In this document: positions 6,698 through 13,397 of the stretch, in pieces | Layout: each line of letters opens with the position of its first letter | Position numbering within the stretch: the first letter of the stretch is position 1 | Source of the DNA: CAYNEO01 sp964396245 | GTDB lineage: Bacteria; Zixibacteria; MSB-5A5; GN15; FEB-12 | Length of the DNA: 26,792 nt | Direction: 5' to 3' | Assembly (NCBI GenBank): GCA_964396245.1 | Contig: CAYNEO010000046.1 | Span: forward strand, 1 to 26,792 | Position numbers and translations under genes: made by a program | Notes under the pieces: model-generated | The model's input: the letters and a program-made list of their open reading frames with translations, nothing else | Database searches by the model: none | Told to the model about the DNA's origin: nothing

Positions 6698-7390
6698 ATG
6701 AAACCTGTCCTTGTCATACAGAACTGTGAGGCCGAGTCACCTGGAACGATACTCACCTATATGGATGAAAAGAAGCGAGATTATCAACTCATCCATTCTT
6801 ACGACGACAAGCCGCTTCCGTCCAGTTCCGACTTCGCCGGAATCATAAATCTGGGGACACCCCACTCTGCTGCGAAATACTCCAAAATCGGCTATCTCAA
6901 GGAAGTATTTAAGCTCGTTGCAATGACAGTTCGGGATAATCGCCCCTATCTCGGTATCTGTTTTGGCGCCCAGATTCTCGCCCGGGCTCTTGGCAGCACC
7001 GTGATGCCGAACAAATCCAAAGAAATCGGCACCTACATGATTCGTCTTACCGGGGCCGGCAAAAGGGACGCTTTGTTTAAAGGATTCGAGCCGGAATTCC
7101 CCGTCTTTCATTGGCACGGCGATACGTTCAAACTCCCCTTCGATTCCCAGTTGCTCGCCGAAGGTGACGAATGTCGATGCCAGGCCTTCCGGAAAGGCAA
7201 GGCTGTCGGGTTGCAGTTCCATCTCGAGGCCGATCCCGACGAGATTCCAGGATGGACCGAAGAGTATCAGGCGGAGCTCGAGGAAGTGGGGAAGTCTGCC
7301 GATGCCATTATTTCGGATTACCGGGCAAAGGCGGATCAGGTCAAGGTGCTGAACTACCGCCTTCTCGACAATTTCTTAAACTCTCTGTGA
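6698..7390 (+). CDS. class I glutamine amidotransferase-like protein
   Basis: The 230-aa protein is a free-standing GATase1 domain resembling the glutaminase half of GMP synthase. The nucleophile elbow YLGICFGAQ has Cys88, and GLQFHLEAD gives His175 and Glu177, completing the Cys-His-Glu triad; an oxyanion-loop-like NLGTP lies near residue 51. There is no ATP-pyrophosphatase domain, so it is not GuaA itself. Proteins of this type are often annotated only as 'type 1 glutamine amidotransferase', and some relatives cleave gamma-glutamyl bonds. Position just after the polyamine operon invites a link to gamma-glutamyl-polyamine metabolism, but a terminator intervenes and this is speculation. The ATG at 6698 has no visible Shine-Dalgarno and may be leaderless or poorly translated. 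Its 3' end meets mazG head-on with a 13-bp gap. Confidence 0.85.
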   Translation: MKPVLVIQNCEAESPGTILTYMDEKKRDYQLIHSYDDKPLPSSSDFAGIINLGTPHSAAKYSKIGYLKEVFKLVAMTVRDNRPYLGICFGAQILARALGSTVMPNKSKEIGTYMIRLTGAGKRDALFKGFEPEFPVFHWHGDTFKLPFDSQLLAEGDECRCQAFRKGKAVGLQFHLEADPDEIPGWTEEYQAELEEVGKSADAIISDYRAKADQVKVLNYRLLDNFLNSL

Positions 7391-7403
7391 GTTTTGCGGC
7401 CGC

Positions 7404-8210
7404 TTATTTCCGTTGCTTGACTGACTGCCAGATTGCCTCGAGTTCGTCGAGGGTGTAATCGTCGAACCGTTTGCCGGCTGCCCGAATCTCGTCCTCAACG
7501 TTACCGAATCTTGAGCGGAACTTGTCGAGGGCTCTGCGTAAAGATATCTCCGGGTCGATGGCAAGCTTGCGGGCCAGCGAGGCCGTGGCGAATAGCAGGT
7601 CGCCAATTTCATCCGAAAGCCTGTCCGGAGATACACGATGAGTCGCGAGCTCGGTGCGAATCTCGCGGACCTCCTCTTCGATCTTTTCCAGCACTTCCTC
7701 CGGCTCATTCCAGTCAAATCCTACGCCGCCGGCCTTTTCACCCAGGCGGAAAGCCATGGTCAACGCCGGCATGGTCCTGGGCAAACCGCCGAGTACCGAA
7801 GGTTTTTCTCCGGATTCGGTCTTGATCTTCTCCCACTGGTCCCGAACTTCCTGCGGCTTAAGATCCCGTCGCTTTTCGAAAACATGGGGATGGCGGTTCA
7901 CCAGCTTGGTTACTTCGTCGTTGACGGCGTCATCGATGGTGAAGTCGCCTCGCTCCCTGGCCAGTTGCGCATGGAACACTACTTGCATGAGCAAGTCGCC
8001 CAGCTCCTCCCTGAGTTCGCCATAGTTGCCATCTTCTATTACCTCAACTACTTCGAAGGCTTCTTCCAGCAGATAAGGAATAAGCGACTCATGGGTCTGT
8101 TTTTTGTCCCAGTTACAGCCCTCGGGAGACCGCAGAATCTCCATAAGGCGGATAAGTCGTTCGAAGGGAGTCAGATCAGGATCCAGGACTTGTGCTTTCA
8201 AATCTGTCAT
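7404..8210 (-). CDS. mazG: nucleoside triphosphate pyrophosphohydrolase MazG
   Basis: MazG hydrolyses nucleoside triphosphates to monophosphates and pyrophosphate, a house-cleaning role, and in Escherichia coli it also affects ppGpp. The 268-aa chain has the usual two tandem MazG folds. The N-terminal one has the metal-binding EExxE (LLEEAFEVVE, Glu49/Glu50/Glu53) and a downstream ELREELGDLL with Glu69 and Asp72; the second fold repeats this as EEEVREIRTEL and DEIGDLLFA. GCNWDKKQTHESL is the typical substrate-loop signature. The ATG at 8210 has only a weak ribosome-binding site. It is divergent from valS, with 59 bp between its start codon and the valS -35. A 10-bp GC-rich hairpin lies 22 bp upstream of the start. 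Confidence 0.95.
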   Translation of the reverse strand: MTDLKAQVLDPDLTPFERLIRLMEILRSPEGCNWDKKQTHESLIPYLLEEAFEVVEVIEDGNYGELREELGDLLMQVVFHAQLARERGDFTIDDAVNDEVTKLVNRHPHVFEKRRDLKPQEVRDQWEKIKTESGEKPSVLGGLPRTMPALTMAFRLGEKAGGVGFDWNEPEEVLEKIEEEVREIRTELATHRVSPDRLSDEIGDLLFATASLARKLAIDPEISLRRALDKFRSRFGNVEDEIRAAGKRFDDYTLDELEAIWQSVKQRK

Positions 8211-8232
8211 GATTGCCGATACTACTTTCTAT

Positions 8233-8257
8233 CGGCGTCGGGATGAACCCGGCGCCG
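8233..8257. promoter_or_regulatory. GC-rich hairpin between mazG and the valS promoter
   Basis: CGGCGTCGGG (8233-8242) pairs over 10 bp, with one wobble, with CCCGGCGCCG (8248-8257) across a 5-nt loop. Neither strand has a T-run after it, so it is not an intrinsic terminator. It would sit in the mazG leader if mazG is transcribed from near the valS promoter, or it may serve as a protein-binding site. Confidence 0.4.
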
Positions 8258-8269
8258 GTGTTTCTGGCC

Positions 8270-8298
8270 TTGACAAAGGTTGGCCACCGGACTATTAT
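8270..8298 (+). promoter_or_regulatory. valS promoter
   Basis: TTGACA (8270-8275), a 17-bp spacer and TATTAT (8293-8298) give an almost consensus sigma-70-type promoter. The predicted transcription start is near 8305. It excludes upstream in-frame codons as valS starts. Confidence 0.85.
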
Positions 8299-8307
8299 GG
8301 CATCTTA

Positions 8308-8348
8308 TCCCGGATGATCCCGGGGTTTTTTGCCAAAAGGACGGCAAA
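8308..8348 (+). promoter_or_regulatory. terminator-like hairpin in the valS leader with an overlapping second stem
   Basis: Within a few bases of the predicted transcription start, TCCCGG (8308-8313) pairs with CCGGGG (8320-8325) and is followed by six T residues (8326-8331), the form of a short intrinsic terminator. The last T residues also form a second stem TTTGCC/GGCAAA (8329-8334 with 8343-8348). The two structures share the U-run, so they might compete. This could be an attenuator for valyl-tRNA synthetase. It could also be chance, because the terminator stem is only five or six base pairs long and very close to the start. Confidence 0.4.
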
Positions 8349-8367
8349 TATACGGAAAAACACGCTT

Positions 8368-11052
8368 ATGAGCAATAGTAACAGCGAAATCGTCAGTAAG
8401 TCTCGCAAGTCGGGAGCATATAACCCGCACGAAGTCGAGGACCGTTTATATAAAGAGTGGATAGATGCCGGGTACTTCCACGCGGACGCGGAGTCGCCGA
8501 AGCGGACGTATTCGATAGTCATTCCACCGCCCAACGTCACGGACATCCTGCATATAGGCCACGGGCTCAATAATACGATCCAGGATATCCTCATCCGCAA
8601 GCACCGGATGGAGGACTATGTCGTCGAATGGCTGCCGGGAGCCGACCACGCCGGTATCGCTACCCAGGTCATCGTTGAGAAGCAGCTGGCCAAAGAAGGA
8701 CTGACACGACGCGAAGTCGGCCGTGAGAAGTTCCTCGAGCGCACCAGCGCGTGGGCGTACCGGAATAAAGACCTCATCCTGGGACAGCTGCGCAAGATCG
8801 GTTGCAGCTGTGACTGGGAGCGGACTCGCTTTACTATGGATGAGGGGCTCTCGAGAGCCGTTGCCACTGTGTTCAAGCATCTCTATGACAAGGGCCTAAT
8901 ATACCGCGGCCACCGTATCGTCAACTGGTGCCCGTCCTGCAAGACATCGCTTTCGGACGACGAGGTCGAGCATGAGAACTTCGACAGCCACCTGTGGTAC
9001 ATCAAGTACAAGATTAAAGGGTCGGATGAATATCTGACGGTTGCGACTACGCGGCCCGAAACGATGCTCGGCGACACGGCTCTCGCGGTCAACCCAAAAG
9101 ACAAACGATTCAAGAAGTACATTGGCAAAACGGTCATCCTGCCAATTCTGGAACGTGAAATCCCCATTGTCGGCGACAGCTTTGTCGATCCCGAGTTCGG
9201 AACCGGTGTTGTCAAGGTCACCCCTGCCCATGACCCCAACGACTTCGAAATTGGGAAACGGCACGATCTGCCCGAAGTAAACATCCTCAATATCGACGGC
9301 AGCCTCAACGAAAATGCCGGAAAGTACAAGGGGATGGACCGCTACGATGCCCGGAGGCAGCTACTCGAGGATCTCAAGAAAAAGGGCCAGCTGGACAAAA
9401 CAGAAAAATATGAACTGTCGGCCGGGACCTGCTACCGCTGCCACAATGTCATCGAGCCGTATCTGTCCGACCAGTGGTTTGTAAAAATGAGCGAGCTGGC
9501 CGGCCCGGCGATTGAGGCGGTCAAGACCGGCAAAATCCGTTTCCATCCGGACTACTGGTCCAAAACCTACCTTCACTGGATGGACAATATCCGGGACTGG
9601 TGTATCTCCAGGCAGCTCTGGTGGGGACACCGTATTCCGGTCTGGTACGCCGAGGACGGCACGGTGTTCGTGTCGGCAGACCGGCCGTCGGCCGACGAAT
9701 GCAAACCGTATGATCCGGAGACGCTGGTCCAGGAAGAAGACGTTCTGGACACCTGGTTCTCGTCCTGGCTCTGGCCGTTCTCGACTTTCGGCTGGCCTGA
9801 GCAGACCGAAGACCTCAAAAAATTCTACCCGACCAATGTTTTGGTCACGGCTTCGGAGATCATCTTCCTCTGGGTCGCGCGTATGGTCATGGCCGGGTAC
9901 GAATTCATGGGCGATGCTCCGTTCAGCGATGTCTATATCCACGGTACGGTTCGGGACGCCAACGGCGTTAAGATGTCCAAGTCGCTGGGCAATGGTATCG
10001 ACCCGCTGGAAATTATCGATAAATACGGGGCCGACGCGTTGCGAATCTCGATGGTTCTCGCGACGCCCGACGGACAGGACCCGTGGATCAGCAAGAATAC
10101 GTTTGAAGTTGGTCGCAATTTCATAAACAAGTTGTACCAGGTTTCGCGATTCGTAATGATGCGTCTCGATGAACGCAAGCCGGTCCTTGATGCCGTCAAC
10201 GACAACGATCTCGTTTTATTTGATCGCTGGATTCTTTCGCGTTTGGAACGAACGATCAAGGCTGTCAGCCGTTCAATTGAAGAATACCGGCTCTCGAGTG
10301 CGGCCAAGACCCTGTACAATTTCGTCTGGGATGACTACTGCTCCTGGTATATCGAGTTGATCAAGCCCGATAAGCCGGGTCAGACCATCGGCGAAAATTC
10401 CCTGAATGTCGCCACCTACGTTCTGGATAAGATACTCAAGCTGATGCATCCGTTCGTGCCGTTTGCGACCGAAGAGATCTATCAGCAGCTTCTCGGGACA
10501 GACGACGACCGCAAACCAACCCTGACTTTCGGTCCGTGGCCTGCCATTGACGGCCATCATATTGACGACGCCCTCGAGGAAAGCCTGCGGCAGATTCAGG
10601 ACATTGTCACCAGCGTCCGCTCCATACGGGCAGAACTCAATGTCCCGCCGACCAAGAAATCCGACTTGTACATAAAGGTCAACGACGAGGCCTTCGGTCA
10701 CCTGCTCGAGAAGTACATTGACTACTTCCGCTCGCTTGCCAAGGTGGAGAACCTGCATACCGGCGTAAAGATCAAGAAGCCGCCTCTTTCGGCATCCGCC
10801 GTCATTTCGGGTGCGGAGATATTCGTGCCGCTTGCCGGATTGATCGATATCGACTCGGAACGGAATCGGCTTCAGAAAAGCCTGGGTAACCTGAAGGTGC
10901 AATTGGAGAAGACTTCGAAGAAACTGGCCAATTCTGATTTTCTGGCCAACGCCCCCAAGGACGTTGTCGAGCGCGAAAAAGCCAAGAAAGAAGACTTCCA
11001 GGAACGCATCCAGAAGCTCAATAAGAACCTCGAACAGATTCTCGGCTGGTAG
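8368..11052 (+). CDS. valS: valyl-tRNA synthetase
   Basis: ValRS charges tRNA-Val and edits mischarged threonine. The 894-aa chain has the class I signatures HIGH (residues 62-65) and KMSKS (535-539). It has a zinc-site CPSC (188-191), the editing insertion with TTRPETMLGD and GTGVVKVTPAHDPND, the DTWFSSWLWPFSTFGWPE motif, an anticodon-binding helical domain, and a C-terminal coiled coil of about 65 residues that grips the tRNA. The segment before HIGH reads PPPNVTDILHIGHG; most relatives have PPPNVTG there, so the Gly-to-Asp change is a small deviation. The ATG at 8368 is favoured because the promoter lies at 8270-8298 and the family starts about here, although the ribosome site is weak (GGA 10 nt upstream). 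A bidirectional terminator follows. Confidence 0.97.
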   Translation: MSNSNSEIVSKSRKSGAYNPHEVEDRLYKEWIDAGYFHADAESPKRTYSIVIPPPNVTDILHIGHGLNNTIQDILIRKHRMEDYVVEWLPGADHAGIATQVIVEKQLAKEGLTRREVGREKFLERTSAWAYRNKDLILGQLRKIGCSCDWERTRFTMDEGLSRAVATVFKHLYDKGLIYRGHRIVNWCPSCKTSLSDDEVEHENFDSHLWYIKYKIKGSDEYLTVATTRPETMLGDTALAVNPKDKRFKKYIGKTVILPILEREIPIVGDSFVDPEFGTGVVKVTPAHDPNDFEIGKRHDLPEVNILNIDGSLNENAGKYKGMDRYDARRQLLEDLKKKGQLDKTEKYELSAGTCYRCHNVIEPYLSDQWFVKMSELAGPAIEAVKTGKIRFHPDYWSKTYLHWMDNIRDWCISRQLWWGHRIPVWYAEDGTVFVSADRPSADECKPYDPETLVQEEDVLDTWFSSWLWPFSTFGWPEQTEDLKKFYPTNVLVTASEIIFLWVARMVMAGYEFMGDAPFSDVYIHGTVRDANGVKMSKSLGNGIDPLEIIDKYGADALRISMVLATPDGQDPWISKNTFEVGRNFINKLYQVSRFVMMRLDERKPVLDAVNDNDLVLFDRWILSRLERTIKAVSRSIEEYRLSSAAKTLYNFVWDDYCSWYIELIKPDKPGQTIGENSLNVATYVLDKILKLMHPFVPFATEEIYQQLLGTDDDRKPTLTFGPWPAIDGHHIDDALEESLRQIQDIVTSVRSIRAELNVPPTKKSDLYIKVNDEAFGHLLEKYIDYFRSLAKVENLHTGVKIKKPPLSASAVISGAEIFVPLAGLIDIDSERNRLQKSLGNLKVQLEKTSKKLANSDFLANAPKDVVEREKAKKEDFQERIQKLNKNLEQILGW

Positions 11053-11087
11053 TGATTACAGCGCAGCCGCGAGGGCTGCTTGACAAT

Positions 11088-11124
11088 AAAAAAAGGTCGA
11101 TCTCAGGGCGAGATCGGCCTTTTT
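11088..11124. terminator. bidirectional Rho-independent terminator
   Basis: GGTCGATCTC (11095-11104) pairs over 10 bp, with one wobble, with GAGATCGGCC (11110-11119). Seven A residues lie on the left (11088-11094) and five T residues on the right (11120-11124), so it works for valS on the plus strand and for the convergent gene at 11155 on the minus strand. Confidence 0.9.
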
Positions 11125-11154
11125 GATGGGAACGGGAAGATTCTATAGTAAGCT

Positions 11155-11610
11155 TTAGTTTCGGTGTTTCCTCTGCAGCTCCTCCAGAAACTCCGACAGG
11201 GCCCTGGCGCCGGCAGTGTCCGGGTAGGAGGCTATTTCCAACGGAATCACTTCATCGATATTTTCATTCAGAACTTCAGAGATCTTTTGGCGGATTATGT
11301 CGGTCAGCCGCCGGGATGACACCTCGGCGCCCTGACGAGGGGTTTCCGGAAACAGCAGGGCGATTGATCCGTTTGTCCGCGCTATTATGTCACTGGCCCG
11401 GATGTGCTCCTTGGCGGTTTCTACAATCGATTGCATTATTTGAAAAGAGCGATCTCCGAATTTCTCCTTCACAAACGAGAGATCAAGAAGTATCAGCGAG
11501 ACAAACACTCGATATCTCTCGGCTCGCTTGAGTTCTATTTCTCCCTGGTTTAAGAACGACTCTATTTCAAAAATATTGTTAGTCATCTCTGTTGCCGTTG
11601 CCTTGAGCAC
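11155..11610 (-). CDS. degenerate GGDEF-like domain protein
   Basis: The sequence from about residue 25 onward resembles a diguanylate cyclase domain: VFVSLILLDLSFVKEKFGD matches the segment that normally reads '..LllDiDhFK.iND..GH..GD', and RASDIIARTNGSIALLFPET aligns with 'R.sDlvaRyGGDEFa.llp.t'. The GG(D/E)EF catalytic loop is replaced by TNGSIAL, so cyclase activity is not expected. It may bind nucleotide, bind protein partners, or be a receptor-like relic. I chose the GTG at 11610 because GGAGG lies 5 nt upstream; the frame stays open to 11703, and an ATG at 11583 is also possible. It follows the sigma-54 regulator on the same strand after a 263-bp gap and ends at the shared terminator, so it could be a late part of that signalling cluster. 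Confidence 0.65.
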   Translation of the reverse strand: MLKATATEMTNNIFEIESFLNQGEIELKRAERYRVFVSLILLDLSFVKEKFGDRSFQIMQSIVETAKEHIRASDIIARTNGSIALLFPETPRQGAEVSSRRLTDIIRQKISEVLNENIDEVIPLEIASYPDTAGARALSEFLEELQRKHRN

Positions 11611-11796
11611 CATATCCTCCGCTGCCTTTCTGCATGCAAAACAGAGCAATTCGCGTTCCACGGCATACGGTCCCGTATAAATGAGAAAAAAATTCCGGGC
11701 CAATAACTTATTTTCCCCACGCGAAAATATCTATCTGATTGATTTAGAATGTGTTAGAAAACGAAACGGCTGGACGACTTGCCATCGAAAACTGAC

Positions 11797-11813
11797 CTAT
11801 TCTATCAGAATAG
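11797..11813. promoter_or_regulatory. small inverted repeat in the gap before the GGDEF-like gene
   Basis: CTATTC (11797-11802) and GAATAG (11808-11813) form a perfect 6-bp stem around TATCA in an AT-rich stretch (about 11700-11870). On the minus strand it is followed after a few bases by GTTTTC, so it could be a weak terminator for the sigma-54 regulator or an operator. Nothing else is evident in this gap. Confidence 0.3.
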
Positions 11814-11873
11814 TGCAATACGATGCTCAAAATTTGCACAGAAAAGCAACTTATAGTGATGCCGTGATGAGAT

Positions 11874-13298
11874 CTACTTGGCAGCGTTCAAGTCGTAATC
11901 TTTGATCTTGTACAGCAGCGAGCGGTAACTTATCTGGAGCAAGTCGGCAGCCTTGCGTCGATTCCAGTTGGTCTTGGTCAAGACCTCGGCAATAAGACGC
12001 TTTTCCTCGCGAGCCACGGTCTTACCAATTCTGGATTTCAGTGAATAATCGCCATCCGGGTCCCCTGCACCTTGTGGCGCAGGCATAGAGGGACCCGTCA
12101 CCTGTCCACTCAATTGGGGGGCAGCCTGGTGGCTGGTGGAGTTAATGAGGTCATTGACGATAGAGTCGTCTTCTCGAACCACCACCTGCTTGAGCATATT
12201 TTCCAGCTGTCGGATATTACCCGGCCAGTGGAAATTGACGAGCTCGTTGGTAACATCGGAAGAAATCTGATCGAAATTCCGGTTGTAGAGCTTGTTGTAC
12301 TTCTTGAGAAAATGCTCGACCAGCAGGGGTATATCGTCGCGGCGGTCCCGCAGGGGCGGCAAGAAGATAGTGATTTCATTCAGGCGATAAAACAGGTCAT
12401 CGCGGAATTCCCGCTGGCTGATACCCTGCTCGAGATTCTTGTTTGTCGCACAAATGATCCGGACATCGACATGGATATTCTGGATGCCGCCCACGCGGAC
12501 AAATTCCTGCTGTTCGAGCACCTGTAGCAACTTGGATTGCAGTTCCAAAGGCATGTCGCCGATTTCATCGAGGAACATGGTCCCTTTATTGGCCAGTTCA
12601 AACCGGCCCTGCTTGGTCTTGTGGGCACCCGTAAAGGCGCCTTTCTCGTAACCGAAGAGCTCTGCCTCCAGAAGGTCACGCGGAATGGCGGCACAGTTTA
12701 CCTTGATAAACGGCTGCTCCCGACGATTGGAGAGCTCGTGCAGCGACCGGGCCACGATTTCCTTTCCGGTACCGGATTCGCCGCGGATGAGAACGGTCAG
12801 CTCTGAATTTGCCACCTGCTCGATGATTGATTTCACCTTGACCATGCCGGGTGAATCGCCAATGAAGCTGTCATAGGCGCTTTTTGACTGGAGTTCAGTC
12901 TTGAGCTCGGTTACCTCGCGTCTTAGCCGGCTGCGCTCCAGAACGCCGTTTATATGTATCTCCACTTCCTTGACGTCAAACGGCTTATTGATGAACTCGG
13001 CCGCCCCCAGCTTTACCGAATCCACGACATACTGGGTGTCGCCATGACCGGAAATCATGATAACATCGGGACGGTTATCCTGCTTGTTGAGTTTCTCCAG
13101 CACTTCCAGGCCGGACATGCCGGGCATTTTGATATCGAGAAGGATCAGGTCCGGTTTCTCGGTGGAAACCATCTGGATTCCCTCGATTCCATCGCGAGCG
13201 GATATGAATTCAAAAGAGGATGCAAGGCCTTCGGAAAGTATCCACGAAACCTTGGGATCATCGTCAATGACCAGGATTTTTGTCTTACTCTTGCCCAT
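11874..13298 (-). CDS. NtrC-family sigma-54-dependent response regulator
   Basis: The 474-aa protein activates sigma-54 RNA polymerase when phosphorylated. It has three parts. A receiver spans residues about 6-120, with the acidic pair in VIDDDP, the phospho-acceptor Asp55 in LLDIKMPG and Lys105. An AAA+ domain follows at about 145-385, with Walker A GESGTGKE (173-180) and the sigma-54 contact loop GAFTGA (220-225). A Fis-type helix-turn-helix closes the chain (NRRKAADLLQISYRSLLYKI). All key residues are intact. The ATG at 13298 has a weak ribosome site. It lies 99 bp downstream of the REC-GAF kinase on the same strand, so the two kinases there are the obvious phosphate donors. I found no convincing -24/-12 promoter with both invariant dinucleotides in the intergenic gaps I examined, so its targets are probably elsewhere. 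Confidence 0.95.
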   Translation of the reverse strand: MGKSKTKILVIDDDPKVSWILSEGLASSFEFISARDGIEGIQMVSTEKPDLILLDIKMPGMSGLEVLEKLNKQDNRPDVIMISGHGDTQYVVDSVKLGAAEFINKPFDVKEVEIHINGVLERSRLRREVTELKTELQSKSAYDSFIGDSPGMVKVKSIIEQVANSELTVLIRGESGTGKEIVARSLHELSNRREQPFIKVNCAAIPRDLLEAELFGYEKGAFTGAHKTKQGRFELANKGTMFLDEIGDMPLELQSKLLQVLEQQEFVRVGGIQNIHVDVRIICATNKNLEQGISQREFRDDLFYRLNEITIFLPPLRDRRDDIPLLVEHFLKKYNKLYNRNFDQISSDVTNELVNFHWPGNIRQLENMLKQVVVREDDSIVNDLINSTSHQAAPQLSGQVTGPSMPAPQGAGDPDGDYSLKSRIGKTVAREEKRLIAEVLTKTNWNRRKAADLLQISYRSLLYKIKDYDLNAAK

Positions 13299-13324
13299 TT
13301 TTACCGTATTCGCCTATTGCTCTA

Positions 13325-13352
13325 AGTATCGGCACGCACCCCGATAAATCAA
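13325..13352 (-). promoter_or_regulatory. candidate internal promoter for the sigma-54 regulator
   Basis: On the minus strand TTGATT (13347-13352), a 16-bp spacer and GATACT (13325-13330) lie about 30 bp before the ATG at 13298. A second candidate further upstream is TTGCGA with an 18-bp spacer and TAATTT. This 99-bp gap is the only one of size in the run below serS, so separate expression of the regulator is plausible. Confidence 0.35.
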
Positions 13353-13397
13353 GCATAAATTAAACTGATTTGCCGCTTTTTCGCAAAGAAATGCACT

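Noticed and set aside
6698..7390. GATase as a GMP synthase (guaA)
   Set aside because: The ATP-pyrophosphatase and dimerisation domains are absent; only the amidotransferase domain is present.
8104..8367. Upstream in-frame extension of valS to 8104
   Set aside because: It would include the near-consensus promoter at 8270-8298 and overlap mazG; ValRS homologues start near the ATG at 8368.
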